Numbered from the stretch's first letter, positions 42,899-55,444 are shown. The stretch: 64,000 nt of DNA from Euonymus europaeus (GCA_963580455.1 OY756969.1:8137501-8201500); one strand, 5' to 3'. Notes: generated by a model not told the origin, from the letters alone. Numbers and translations are program-made.

Positions 42899-43420
42899 AC
42901 AATATTAATAAGTCATATAAAAACCTCAATATAAACACATTAATAATGTAATAGTACACAATAAAACACAAACAGAATGCAATAATGTTTTCCCCCATAT
43001 ACTTGTCATAAAAACATAATGAACCTAAAGAACTTTATCGCAAACCACAATGCAGTAAATAATGCGTTGTTATAGAAATGAGTGCTCAATCTCAATTATA
43101 TACTCCCACAAAAATCGAAAAACAAAAACCTTGGCATATTACAATATTAATAAGTCATAAAAACCTCAATCTAAACACATTAATAATGTAATAGTACACA
43201 ATAAAACACAAACAAAATGCAACAATGTTTTCTCCCATATACTTATCATAAAAACATAATGAATTTTTCAAAAAAAAAAAAAACATAATGAACGTAAACA
43301 ACTTTATCACAAAACACAATGCAATAATGTTTTCCCCCATAGACTTATCATAAAAACATAATGAACCTACACAACTTTATCACAAAACACAATGCAATAA
43401 TGTCTCAACACATAGGATTA
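42899..43420. repeat. 242-bp direct repeat with short satellites
   Basis: ACAATATTAATAAGTCATA starts at 42899 and again at 43141. A shorter module (AACATAATGAAC...ACTTTATC...CACAATGCA) appears near 43013, 43284 and 43356. With the neighbouring repeats it forms one repeat-in-repeat block from 41.86 to 43.42 kb. Confidence 0.75.
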
Positions 43421-44779
43421 ACATAAATACATAATTTAACCAAACACATTTATCCCCCATTAAACTAAGAAAACAAACCCAATGTAATAAATGCAGCTTC
43501 ATTACATTAACAAAATGTGAAGAAAACTGAGAAAAAAAAACCAATCCAACTAAAAGTATAAAAAATACTATGCACGGTCTAGCTTTAAGCACACAAAAAA
43601 AAACCAATCCAAAAACTGAGTAGCTCGATCTAGCTTGAAACCCATAAAAAAAACTCCATGACGAACTATATTTAAGATTAACATAACAAAAATACCAACT
43701 AAACACTAACCAGGAAGAAATCTACAACAATGACGACCTAAAACAGGAAAAGACAAAGCAAAAAAATTGGAGGTACAATACCTTAAAGAAGAAGTGGAAA
43801 ACGACTTCCCTCCAGATTCTTCCATTATTCTTCAATCAAAAATCAAGCAACATATTATGCGACTCCAATATTTTTGCAAAAATCTCGCCAAAACTAAGTT
43901 CTTCCAAGCACTGTAGTTCGGTAACCCAAAGTCTAACCCTGGTAAATCGTACAAATAAGACAGAATGAGAGAGAAGGCGGGAAATGCATCCTTCTAGGCG
44001 GGATGTTGGTCAACACCTCGGGAACCTACCCATTAAAAAATTGTCAGTCTTAGTGGCATGTTGATGTGTCTTGCTAGCTAGATTATGTATCTTATGTAAT
44101 GAACAGTTTTGGGATACAAATCATTTTCGATCTGATTATACATCACATATATTGCATGAGACACCTCAATGGGTCAGGCATAGTAAACTGATAGGCAACT
44201 ATAGGGACAATGTAACTTTTGGTCTCTTTTGAACTCTCGAAGTGAAATTGCTTTTATTTCAGTCGAGTTTGAAAATGTTTTTAGACAGATTTTGCAAGGA
44301 TTCAGATACTCGAAACTCTGATGTTACCAGTTGACCAAACATAAATATTTTAAGGGTACATTTAACACATTTCAAGTCAGCATTTTAGGTTTGATAAAAA
44401 TATAACATTCTCCTCGCATTTATAAAAAGATGAAGAATTCTTTATTTTATTGGAATGTTAACTTTTACTTTCGATTTATGACGAAGACCTTTGATTGTAT
44501 TTAAAAGTTAACTTTACTTTTGATTTGTTAGGAAGACCTCTTTATTGTATTTAAAATTCAGGTACTCAATTAGTGAGTAAAAGAAATGGAAACACAGGCA
44601 CTTGGACCACCAATATGGTGAAATAAACAAAAGCCACAAAATGTAGTCTACAATAAATAACAGGAGAACACCATACAATGTTGAAAGCTGCACGCCCACT
44701 AGAGATAAATGAACCCACGTATGACCCACTTATCTTGGATGTTTGGATTTCTCTGGGCTGGTTCTAAGGAACATTTTCA
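43421..44779. other. no recognised gene
   Basis: An A-rich stretch is followed by AT-rich DNA. GGCGGGAAATGCA near 43977 partly complements TCATTTCCCGTTAA near 41875, which may mark ends of a transposon covering the repeat block. The match is too short to rely on. Confidence 0.35.
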
Positions 44780-45475
44780 GATTGAACAAACCACATGAGC
44801 GAGCAAGGAGCTTCCTCAATCCACAACCGCGGCCCTTATACTAGGAAAGCGTGTTTGGCTAGAGAATGAGCAGCTGATTGGTTGTGCGCCGTACATGAAA
44901 GGCTAGTTTGACCGCATGTAGAGCAGCCATGGCCTCTGCTAGAGTAGGTTGAAGAACAATCTGCCTTACCAGTGAACTACATGCCATAACATCTCCACAA
45001 GCATCTCTGAATATTACACCAAACTCAGTTCGATTAGTTTGGAGACGAGTAGGAACATCCCATTAGCCTTGATATAATTTATAGCTGGTCCCTTCCACAA
45101 TTGTAAGTCCTCCGCTGTACGAGTTCTGTACTGAGGAACCTGTGTAGGTTGCATAAGTATACCCTAGTGAACATACTTGTTTCGACGTGGCCAAATCATG
45201 AGCATAGAAGTAGACTTGCTCTCGAGAAGAAATAATCTAAGACATATCAAACCAAATTTAGCGAAACAGCCTTATCTTACAGAGTTCAACTTATACAGCT
45301 TCTATAAACATCTCCAGCAGCTAGACACTCCCATAAAGTATGTAATGCTGTCTCGACAGGGCTGTTACATAGTGGACAAACAAAATGAGGACTTATATGT
45401 CTTTGGTGTAGAGCAAAATGGCAGGGCAAGATTTCTTGGTCGATACTTCAAAGAAAAATATTAATTGAAAGTGTC
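44780..45475 (-). pseudogene. LINE (L1-like) 3' end: zf-RVT and RNase H
   Basis: On the minus strand, 45420-45300 reads ILPCHFALHQRHIS and then CPLCNSPVETALHTLWEC, the zinc-binding domain at the end of plant non-LTR reverse transcriptases. Further on, VIFRDACGDVMACSSLVRQI and PTLAEAMAALHAVKLAF are the plant RNase H-like (RVT_3) domain. A frameshift lies before AAHSLAKHA. The RT and endonuclease are absent, as expected for a 5'-truncated LINE. No poly(A) tail was fixed at the 44780 side. Confidence 0.85.
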
Positions 45476-46045
45476 CCTTTGTACACGTTTCAGAGACTTG
45501 TCGAGTGTCGTACTCTATTGGAAAATATTATTGATGACGTCTCAAATCCGTAAGGCTACGACGACGTATCAGTATATGTCCGAATTAGGGCTTTCTCGGA
45601 TTATGGTCTTCTTTCTCGGGTGAATGGTCTTCTCGGCTGGCGATGATCTGCACGGACTAGCAAACGTAAGCTAAGAGCCCTTCAAAGAGTATTCTCTGGC
45701 GTTGGCTCTCCGATGCTTAAGTCAGATGCTAGCACATATTGACTCTCCAAAGAACACTGCTCGATGTTGTTGGGAAATGAGTAAATAATACTTGAGTGAA
45801 AGAGTGATAATCCCTTTTACCTGTGGGGTAACCCCCTTTATAGTGAGGGCGCCTTCCATTAATAGAATGCATATAGTGGTGAATAGTTCCTTGCTAAATG
45901 GAGAAATTACTGCCTTACTAGAAGCTAGTTACTGTCCCGGAAGTAGGGAGCCGAGAGTAGCACTACGTTTCTCAGTACCGAGCAACGGACTGTGAGGTTG
46001 GGAGTGTTATGCTTCTGATAGTTTTGCCACATGTCTTATTCTTAT
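45476..46045. other. unassigned, GC-richer, repeat-like DNA
   Basis: The block has GCTCTCCGATGCTTAAGTCA-like sequence and runs such as GGGGTAACCCCC, which look like noncoding retroelement DNA. No domain or boundary is visible. Confidence 0.35.
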
Positions 46046-48178
46046 TGGAGAGAATAAGTATCCTCATCAATTATCGAGATCACATATCTTGTGATGTCAT
46101 TGATATGGATGCTTGTCAAATATTTTTGGGATACCCTTGACAATTTGATGTGGATTCGACTTTGAAGGGGAGAGATAACATAATGTTATTTACTTAGAAT
46201 CATCAAAAAATTGTCATGGCTCCTATTTTAGCCTCCAAGTCGGCAATGGCAAAGATTGCTAGTTTCCTAGCCTTGACTAGCAATGAGAAATAGATGCTTT
46301 ATTTTTTGTTTCCAGTAGTTTTGAAAGAACTACTGATAATAGCCAAAGAGTAGGGATAGATTCCTCCATATGTTCAAAAAATATTAGAGGACTTTTAGGA
46401 ATTTACTGCTAATGCGTTACCAGTCGAATTACCTTTTATGATGAGCATACAACATTAGATTGATCCAGTTGTTGCGGCTAGCCTATCGAATCTGCCATAA
46501 TATCGAAAGATTTCAGCGAAGAATGAAATCATATGTACGTGAGCATACTGCAGATTTATTGAAGAACATATTTATGCGAAAAAGTATGAGTCCCTGTGCA
46601 GTTATAGTCCTTCTAGTTTCGAAGAAAGCAAAGGGGGGACATAAATTCTAGAGTATGCTTGTTGACAGCGAGCAGTTAATTGGATCATTATTAAATATTG
46701 GTTCCCTATTCCACACCTGGATGATATGTTGGATTTCCTTGAATGTTCAAAATTATTTTCTAAAATCGATTGTCGAAGTGGGTAACATCAGATTCACATT
46801 AGGCTAGAGAATGAATGGAAGACAACCTTGAAGAATAAAGACGGGTTGTATGAATGACTGATGATGCCTTTTGGGTTGTCAAACGCGTCGAGCACATTTA
46901 TGCGACTCATGAATCAGGTTCTTCGACCTTTTATTGGTTCTTTTGTTGTAGTTTATTTTGATGACATACTCATCTACAGTAAAAGGAGGGAGGAACATTT
47001 GAGATAGTTGGAACAGGTTCTTTGTGCATTGAGAGAGAACAAGTTGTACATGAATATGAAGAAGTTTACGTTCTGTACAACTAAGTTACTATTTTCGGGT
47101 TATGTAGTAGGCGAGGATGGGATACAAGTGGATGAGGAGAAAACCTGTGCCATCTGTGACTGGCTGATGCCAAAAAATGTTTTAGACGTGCAAAGTTTCC
47201 ATGGCTTGGCCATATTTTATAGGATATTTCTGTGTGATTTCAGTACTATCACTACTCCTATTACTGAGTGTCTGAAGTGATGAAAATTTCAGTGAAGAGA
47301 AGCTCAAGATCACAGTTTTGCTGTAATTAAAGAGAAACTCTAGACCACCCATGTTTTAGCTCTTCCAAACTTTGACAGAGTATTCGATGTCGAATGTGAT
47401 GTTAGTGAGTATGTGTGGGAGCTGTTCTTTCACATGAGAATACACCAATAGCTTTCTTTTCAGAATTTTTTTCAGGCTTACAAAAGAAGAGTATGTGATC
47501 AAGAATTTTATGTAGTTGTGCAACCTTTGGAAAAATGGGAGCATTATATGATCCAAAAGGAATTTGTGTTGTACATGGATCATCAAAAGCTAAAATTTAT
47601 TAATAGCCATAAACAAGTAAACAAGATGCATATTTGGTGGACACCATTTCTGCAAAAAATTCTTTTTTTCAAACATAAATTACGAGTTTTGAATGATGTT
47701 GCTAATGCTTTTGGTAGGAGAGCCTCATTTTTTATGACTCTTTCTCAAGAAATCGTGGGATTTGAGTGTCTAAAGGAATTGTATGAGGCAGATATAGATT
47801 TTCAAGAAATCTGGAGGAAATGCATTAACAAGTGAGCTATTGCAGACCACCATATCAACAATGAGATTTTATTTAAAGGAGATGGGTTATGTATTTTTGT
47901 TTCTTCTCTGTGTGGGAAACTTATTCGAGATTTGCATGGTAGAGGTTTGAGTGGGCACTTGCGATGTGACAAAACAATTGCCAGTTTAGAAGAAACGTAG
48001 TTTTGGCCTCAGCTGAAGCGTGATGTGGCAACAATTGTTAGCAATTGTTATATATGCCAGATATCCAAGGGTCAGGTACAGAATAAAGCCTACACACACC
48101 TCTCCCTGTTCCTAATAATATCTAGCATGTTGTTTCAATGGATTTTTTGCTTGCTTACCGCGTACACAATAGGGTGTG
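46046..48178 (+). pseudogene. Ty3/gypsy pol remnant (protease end, RT, RNase H, integrase start)
   Basis: The order is normal. ACQIFLGYPWQFDVDSTLKG is the sequence after protease. RT follows with the catalytic box [11 protein letters not shown] (YFDD at 46954-46965). [20 protein letters not shown] and [15 protein letters not shown] belong to the RT/RNase H connection. The RNase H has a DCC-like relic and LYMDHQKL, and integrase begins with SGHLRCDKTIASLEET and NCYICQ. Frameshifts and stops are frequent. Integrase is cut at the MDFLLAYR motif by a TGTAACGCCC-type LTR at 48179. Confidence 0.85.
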
Positions 48179-49257
48179 TGTAACGCCCTGACCCGGGAGA
48201 CGCTACTATTTAAACTAACTGATATACATAAAGTATTTAACCTCCATATTTTTTATAATGATATTCAATCGTGGTTCCACCATCTAGGATCCACCAATTT
48301 CTATCAAAATTTCGGCATCACCTCCTTGCATATCGGAGGATGCCCACTTGAAATGCATAGCACAAATATCACATATCACATAAAGGCTTCCGGACATCAC
48401 ATAGCATACATCCACAATCCTAGGCAAGGCCTCAAGTCATCTACAACATGCAATATCCATAACCTAGTAGGACCTCCAGTCATCTAGGACCAAACAATCT
48501 CAACAAGTCCAGCAGGCATGCAATACATCACCTAAGTATTTAATGCATCCAATTCAAATGTAACACATAGTCACAACAAGCCCAAGAATCCTGATCACAC
48601 AGCGCACCCTCTCGACCATTCCAATCATTACACCGAATAGGTGTTTCAAGAAGCGTATAACATCCTAGTACATACAAGTACAAATAAACAATAATAGGCA
48701 CAACATTAAACCCTCCCAAAACACCTTCACCACTCCAGGTGGTAACCATGTTATCAAGCCTCTCGCAGATTCGTAGTGCCAATTTTAGAACTGGACTCAC
48801 CTGTGGTGGGAGAAAAGAAAGTAAAGGGTAAGCAATGGCTCAATAGGGGTAAAAGTATCATGAAATAAATATAAAGTTGGAATTTAAAAATAGGATCAAT
48901 GCAACAATATGCTATAGACCATGAACCAAAACAATGAGTATCAATAAATTCTGATATCATGTCTCTTCTTCATGAGCCATCGAGAATGATACACCAAGTA
49001 TTCATTTCATCAAGCGGTAAACATTGTCACCATATACTTCCTATGAGGAATAAGACAAAATGTAAGAGTCCGATCTTACCCACATTGAGTATGGCTCAAT
49101 TTAATCCATCATCCCAGTATGTTTCTTCACATGGGTCCTACTCGGTAGGAACCAAGCTCGGGTTCCTCACCCTTCTCCCATGTAATGTTCAATCAATCTA
49201 TGAGAATTATGAGTCCGTACTCGATCTTCCCATGTGACTCTAATGCATAAAAGAGAA
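48179..49257 (-). repeat. gypsy LTR-like block interrupting the integrase
   Basis: It starts TGTAACGCCCTGACCCGG, the characteristic end of many plant gypsy LTRs. Read on the minus strand it ends GGGCGTTACA like the block at 2800-3941. It also contains a CACCTGTGGTGGGAGAAAAG stretch typical of these LTRs. No internal domain follows, so it is probably a solo LTR, and its right edge is uncertain. Confidence 0.5.
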
Positions 49258-49293
49258 TATTGATCTATTAAAAAGATGTTCTATTCATAATTA

Positions 49294-50112
49294 TCCAATA
49301 AATTGTCTTATCAATAATAAAGAAAAACAAGTCGAACATCTTTCTGAAGAAATTGATATTACAAGAATAGAACAACAATTAGCAAAAACTGATACACAAA
49401 AGAAAATTAACACTCTTCAAAATGTTTTTGGAAATGATGTTTGTTCTAATCTCCCCATTGCTTTTTGGAATAAAAAGAAACATGTTGTACAATTACCCTA
49501 TGAAAAAGATTTTCAAGAAATTAACATTCTCACTAAAGCTCGAGGTATCCAAATTAATAAAGATCTAGAAGAACCCTGTCAAAAAGAAATTCAAGATCCT
49601 TTAGATAAAAAATTAATTCGAAAAAGTCAGTAACCTTGTAGTTGTGCTACTTTTTATGTAAATAAAAACGCTAAAATCGAACAAGTTGTTCCTCGATTGA
49701 TTATTAATAGCAAGCCATTAAACAAAGTACTCCAATGGATTAGGTACCCTATTCCAAACAAAAAAGATCTACATGTAAAATTATATGATGCTAAGATTTT
49801 TTCTAAATTTGATATGAAATCTGGTTTCTGGAAAATTCAAATCCAAGAAAAGGATCGGTATAAAACTGCTTTTATTGTTCTCTTTGGCCAATATGAGTGG
49901 AATGTTATGCCATTTGGATTAAAAAATGCACCTTTGGAATTCCGAAAAATTATGAATGATATTTTCAATCCTTATTTTCAATTCTTAATTGTTTATATTG
50001 ATAATCTCTTAGTTTTTTCCCATAACATTGAACAACATTTTTATTATCTTTCTAAATTTCTCAATATCATTAATGATCATGGGTTAGTAGTTTCTAAGGC
50101 AAAAATAAAATT
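49294..50112 (+). pseudogene. endogenous caulimovirid RT fragment, copy 1
   Basis: The frame encodes the region before RT and the RT palm of a plant pararetrovirus (Caulimoviridae). Key residues are DMKSGFWKIQI, FGQYEW, MPFGLKNAP and the catalytic box, which reads YIDN at 49994-50005 instead of YIDD. A TAA interrupts the frame near 49631, and the sequence leaves RT abruptly near 50112. The genus cannot be settled from this fragment. It is an old nuclear copy with no sign of activity. Confidence 0.85.
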
Positions 50113-50278
50113 ATTTCAACCGTTCCTAAAAGTGAGCCAGGGGCAAGTGGTTGTAAATTAGGGAAGAACTAGTTGAATGTCTGACGTTCAGTCGTAACGT
50201 GTGGAGGGGCGATAAGGCGACAGACTGCCATAGCCAATGTCCACATGGTAGTGTGTACTATTCAGATAGACTTCAGCT
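50113..50278 (+). other. possible pararetroviral leader segment
   Basis: A GC-richer 165-bp stretch lies between the RT fragment and the movement-protein-like frame. It contains GTGGAGGGGCGATAAGGCG. No initiator-Met tRNA site is visible in it. Its viral origin is inferred only from position. Confidence 0.3.
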
Positions 50279-50659
50279 ATGTCTTCTCTTTTTAGATTGA
50301 CCTCTACTTCTAGTTCAACAGCTGACGATGAAATTGTCAATCGAGAAGAAATTACTCTTGAAGATTTGGTTAGAGATGTTTATAATTGGGATATTCCCAG
50401 AGTGGAAATAAACTAAATATGTAAAAGGGAATCCAAATTTAATTTTTTAAGTCATAATGATTATACAATGAAAACTAAAGAAAGAGATATTAAATTCTTT
50501 AAATCTTATGAAACTATTAAACTTCTTACAAAACAATCAATTGAAAAACATAAACAAAAATACAATTATCTCCATATAGGATTAGTTCAAATAGGTATTA
50601 AATCTTTAACTCGTGAAGGAGATAGAACCTTTTACAATGATAACAACATGGAAAAGTAA
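50279..50659 (+). pseudogene. endogenous caulimovirid movement-protein N-terminus
   Basis: An ATG at 50279 opens a frame that has one in-frame TAA at 50414-50416 and otherwise runs to 50659. The second half contains LHIGLVQIGIKSLTREG, which resembles the start of the 30K-type cell-to-cell movement domain of pararetroviral polyproteins. Only the N-terminal part is left. In a viral genome this region lies far upstream of RT, so its place after RT here shows rearrangement. Confidence 0.65.
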
Positions 50660-50759
50660 ACTTGAATAATGGTCTTTGTCTTCCTTGTATTCCGCTAATG
50701 CTTTTATGTAAAAGTGTTATTTGTGTCTTTTGTCCATTTCTTGTGTATTTTGTCTTTAT

Positions 50760-51060
50760 GTTCCATTTTTGACGGATTTACGAGATGGTAAAACTTGAAC
50801 CCAAAAGGGTATTATGGGTTTTTTAGAAAAATCACAACTATCAACGGATTTGATAATTTCTTTACCACCTACCGTTTGAGCTAGAATAGTCAAGCCGTAT
50901 ATACCTAGGCTTGATTAGATATCTTGTAGGATTTTTAAGCTTTTTAGCATTTAACGAATTTGATTAATTTTTTACCACCTACCGTTTAAGGCGGAACAGT
51001 CAAGCCATATCTGGGCTTGATTAGTTTTTGGAAATATAAATTTCAAAATTCATTTACCCA
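50760..51060 (-). repeat. pararetroviral noncoding segment with 110-bp repeats
   Basis: ACCACCTACCGTTT occurs at 50864 and 50974. In each unit TCAAGCC is followed by GGCTTGA, so each can form a small hairpin. It adjoins the end of the minus-strand RT/RNase H copy, which suggests 3' noncoding DNA of that copy. Confidence 0.55.
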
Positions 51061-52589
51061 TGCATCGGGTTCATCTTTGAATTCATCCTAAAATTCTTCC
51101 AAATCAGTATTAATGGGATCATCGAACTCGAGATTTTCTTCTTCCAAAATGAATTCTTGTATGAAATTATTGACATGATCAATAATTAAATCAAATAAAA
51201 TCTGATCACGAATTTAGGAAAAAAGTGTCATTTCCATAATTTTTTTTCATAAATCATAAGGTAAACCAAAATAATGAAATATACGTAAACTTTCAATTTT
51301 AACACTATCAGCATTTAAAATTGGACAACTTCAATTTTTAATTGTTGAATAATTTTGCTGGGTAGGATTCCATTTTTTAGAAGTAAATTGTATAATTTCT
51401 TCTTAATATGTTTAAGTATGCCCCCATAACCAATTTCGGAGGCATTTGTTTCAACAATTTTAAAAGCATTTGGATATAGAATACACAAGCAAGGTAATGT
51501 TGGGAGATAAGCCTTAATCTTTTGGATTATAGCAGTGTGAGTTTCTGTGCAAGGCGGTGGATTCTTTTTAATCTATCATGTAAAAATTTACATAATTTTT
51601 GTAGGTTGGGATAAAAGTCAGCTATATAATTCAAACTTCCTAAAAATCATTATAACTGATTTTTATCTAATATCTTATCAAGAAATTTATCAACAAATTG
51701 AATTGAACTTTCAATAGGTATGATAGTACCATGATAGATGTTATGGCCAAGAAATCATATATGAGTTTGAAAAACTTTTATTTTTTCCTTAGAAACTACT
51801 AACCCGTGATCTTTAATGATATTGAGAAATTTAGAAAGATGATAAAAATGTTGTTTAATATTATGGGAAAAACTAAGACATCATCAATATAAACAATTGA
51901 GAATGGAGAATAAGGATTGAAAATATCATTCATAATTTTTTGGAATTCCGAAGGTGCATTTTTTAATCCAAATAGCATAACATTCCACTCATATTGGCCA
52001 AAAGGAACAGTAAAAGCAGTTTTATACCGATCCTTTTTCTGGATTTGGATTTACCAGAAACCAGATTTCATATCAAATTTAGAAAAAATCTTAGCATCAT
52101 ATAATTTTGCAAGTAGATCTTTTTTTATTTGGAATAGGGTACCTAATCCATTGGAGAGCTTTGTTTAATGGTTTGTAATTAATAACCAATCGAGGAACAC
52201 CTCGTTCAATTTCAACGTATTTATTTACATAAAAAGCAGCACAACTCCAAGGTGACAGACTTTATCAAATTAATTTTTTATCTTAAAGATCTTGAATTTC
52301 TTTTCTACAGTGTTCTTCTAGATCTTTATTCATATGGATACCTCGAGCTTTAGTGGGAATGTTAATTTCTTGAAAATGTTTTTCATAGGGTAATTGTATA
52401 ACATGTTTCTTTCTATGCCAAAAAGCAGTGGGGAGATTAGAACAAACATCATTTTAAAAAAGATTTTGAAGAGTTAATTTTCTTCTGTATATCAATTTTT
52501 GTTAATTGTTGTTCTATTCTTGTAATATCAATTTCTTCAGAAAGATGTTCGCTTATTTTTCTTTATTATTGATAAGACAATTTATTGGA
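51061..52589 (-). pseudogene. endogenous caulimovirid RT-RNase H fragment, copy 2 (inverted)
   Basis: The minus strand repeats the content of copy 1 from 52589 inward to about 51775. It then continues through the RNase H region, with degenerate coding down to about 51060. The catalytic box is YIDD in this copy (complement near 51885). Stops and frameshifts occur throughout. The copy ends near 52589 directly against an unrelated gypsy RT, at the same point where copy 1 begins (TCCAATAAATTG). Confidence 0.85.
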
Positions 52590-53035
52590 GGGATCTTAAT
52601 AGAGCGAGTCCAAAAGATGATTTCCCTTTACCCCATATTGACATACCTATGGACAATATGGGTAAGCATTTACCATTCTCCTTCATGGATGGATTGTCAT
52701 GTTACAATCATATCAAAACAGCACCAAAAGATCGAGAGAAGACAGCTTTCATCACTTTAGGGTACCTTCTGCTACGAAGTCATGTCATTTAGGCCAAAAA
52801 AATGCAGGAACCATTTATCAATAGGCCATGGTCACTACGTTTCATGATATGATGCATATAGAGATTGAAGTGTACATAGATGATATGATCTCCAAGTGAA
52901 AAAGAAGATGGAGATCATATATCAATCTTGAGAAGTTGTTCAAAATGTTGAGAAACTACCAATTGAAATTGAATCATTCTAAGTAAACATTGGGGCAACC
53001 TCAGGGAAGTTTTTAGGTTTCATTGCTAGCAAAAA
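52590..53035 (+). pseudogene. Ty3/gypsy RT fragment
   Basis: Motifs in order are DLNRASPKDDFPLPHID, FSFMDGLSCYNHI, EKTAFIT and a damaged catalytic stretch near 52870 (EVYIDDMI with shifts), ending at GKFLGFIASKKG. The DLNRASPKDDFPLPHID style fits the Tat/Athila side of plant gypsy elements. Confidence 0.75.
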
Positions 53036-54137
53036 GGGAAATTCTTGTTCTTCGAAAGCGACTTTTTCCAAAGGTGTAATTTTTATTTGAAAACTATAGA
53101 TAGGTTATGAAATGGAAACCCTTCTTGAAAAAAAAATGGGAGTCCTTTCTCCACCACGAATTTGAAATTCTTGTTCTTCGAAAATTACCATTAAAGCTAG
53201 TTTTCCATCAAGTAGCCCGATTCCATTACCCCAACCTCCAGCCCGAGTTCTACTCCATCAATTTAGGTTTCATTATTCCAATAATCTGAGCCCGACCACC
53301 ACCTCTTGACATTTACACGGTAGAAATGCTTGATCAATCTCTGGAAGTAATTTATCTATTGAGTTCTCTATTTTTATTTCTATAAATTTGTTCATGGTAT
53401 TGAGTGGGTGCTACTGTATTGTGGGATATTACATTTCAACAATACTATATTAATATTTTGGGTGCTATTCCATAAATCTTTTTTGGATTTTATCTATCGA
53501 AGCTACTGTATTTTTGGGATATTTTTTGAATTAACATCAATATGTATTCCTTCATTGATTGAAATTAGTTGATGCAGTTGATTCAGAGGAGGGAGAGGCT
53601 GAGATAGGTATTTGAGATTGACTACGAGAATTTGGGATTGATTTGTCTATGATATGTGGATAGATATATATATATATTCTGAATTGATTATGGGGTTTTT
53701 CTATTTGAGATTGATCTGTATATATGGCATACTTGGGATGTATGCATGGTTTTGAATTTAGGGTTTGATTTTGCCAACTTGGATTAATAAAATTCATATG
53801 CTAATTTACTTATTCTATTGAATTTATTATGGCATGGATTGAAGCCGGAGTTAATGGAAGCTCGATTGAGCTTGAGTCATTTTAATTTTTTGTTAGGGAT
53901 ATATTTTATTTTATTTTTACATGTATATTTGGCCCTTCATGTTGGGCATTTCATTCATGTGATTTTGTATAAATGGGACATCCAATTATTTGGATTTATT
54001 TGTATAGGCATGAACTGTGAATGTGTAATTGTGTAGTTGTGAATTTCAATTTGAATGTAAGTTATTTTGAATTTTAAGGCTTTTTGTTAATTTCATGCAT
54101 GAATGTTAGTCTAAATTGACATTGATTATGCATATTG
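53036..54137. other. no recognised gene
   Basis: ATTCTTGTTCTTCGAAA occurs at 53041 and 53169, a short direct repeat. The rest is AT-rich with a (TA)n run near 53666. Confidence 0.45.
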
Positions 54138-55444
54138 TTATGTCGTTAGTAACAATTTAAAATATACTTACAAATGTACAATTAATATATAGTGAACAAG
54201 TAAGAGTCGATCCCACAAGGAGTGATCGATGCTAATAGATATATAATCTAACACTTGAATATAATTGATAATATTATAAAAGGAGGAAAGGGGGGTTAAA
54301 TCTTGTAATAGATAAAAATTAAGACAAAGAAATTGACGTTGAGAACAAGAATGAGAATTGATATTAATGAAAACAATAGCTAAGACTCACAATCCACCAC
54401 AAAACATTCAAACAATTTATAAGAAATAATAGACTAACAATTTTAACAAGCATATGATGACAACATTCACAACAAGATCATGGCCAAACTCAAGTTGTAT
54501 GATTCTCTCTTAATTGCATGTAAAGTGTATGACGTTTACCTCATTACGTGTATTCTTAATCGAAATCTAGCATGGCGTCTGCATCAATCAACAATCAAGA
54601 ATCCAATAAGAGCAAAGAGAATATGAATGTTACAAGAATCCTAATACATGGTATTTGTACTTAGGTATTCAAGAATTTATTTTTCATAATTCATTTTCAA
54701 CTGAATTATATGTTGCAAGAAAGAACATATTCAACAAGGCAATTGACCATGTTCTACAACAATTAATTCTAATACATGCTTTAAAGTTAGCTACTCAAAG
54801 AAACACAATACTAGAACTCACATAACATGGAAAAATCAAAATCATCATGCTTATAGAAATTGAAATCCACACAACTTATAAAATTGAAAGCATGCTTAGG
54901 GCTTCAAGACAAGCCCTAACTAACAAGAGTTTAGTTATACATAACCAAATAAAACATGAAACCTAAAAACATAATTACAAACACAAGCCTTGTTTCCTTC
55001 TTCTTCTTCTTCTACTCCTTCTTCTCCTAGCTCTCCCTCCTAGCTCTCTTCTTCTTCTCCTTCTCTCTATTTATAGAGAAAATGAGCACATAGTGGAGGA
55101 GTTAGTGTCATCTTTTGGCGGTGGATTGTCCATCAAATTCATGTGGTGGAACAGAAATTCTGCTTCGGATATAACTTCCAAACTTGACTTCGAGGCAACC
55201 TTTATAGGCCCAAACGAACTCCGATTTTTGTGAACCAGCACTTTCTGCAAAGGTTGAAGTGTCCTATAAAAATTTGCTGAAGATCAAATCTCATTCGGAC
55301 AGCTCTTACTACCTCTTAACCTGCAAAACATCCAAGAAGGTCTTAAGTATAATAATCTTGAAAATTCAGCTTTTAAGCACAATTTCTTGACATTGCTTTG
55401 GTAGTATTTTATCACTTTAAAAACGTATATTCTGGCACTTATCA
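54138..55444. mobile_element. possible 1.3-kb non-coding element
   Basis: CATATTG stands at 54131-54137 and again at 55445-55451, and the interior (GTAAGAGTCGATCCCACAAGG near 54201, a TTCTTCTTC-rich stretch near 55000) is typical of noncoding plant retroelement DNA. No matching terminal repeats were found. A 7-bp direct repeat may be chance. Confidence 0.3.

Noticed and set aside
43155..43706. Hydrophobic minus-strand frames resembling membrane proteins
   Set aside because: They arise from A-rich tandem repeats read on the opposite strand; the apparent membrane segments are a composition effect.
41870..43990. A defined MULE or Helitron covering the 42-kb repeat block
   Set aside because: The only inverted match (CATTTCCCG and its complement) is nine bases, with no target duplication or Helitron end found.
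49294..50659. A replication-competent integrated virus
   Set aside because: Only fragments remain, with stops, an altered catalytic box and permuted order. No complete polyprotein or coat region is visible.
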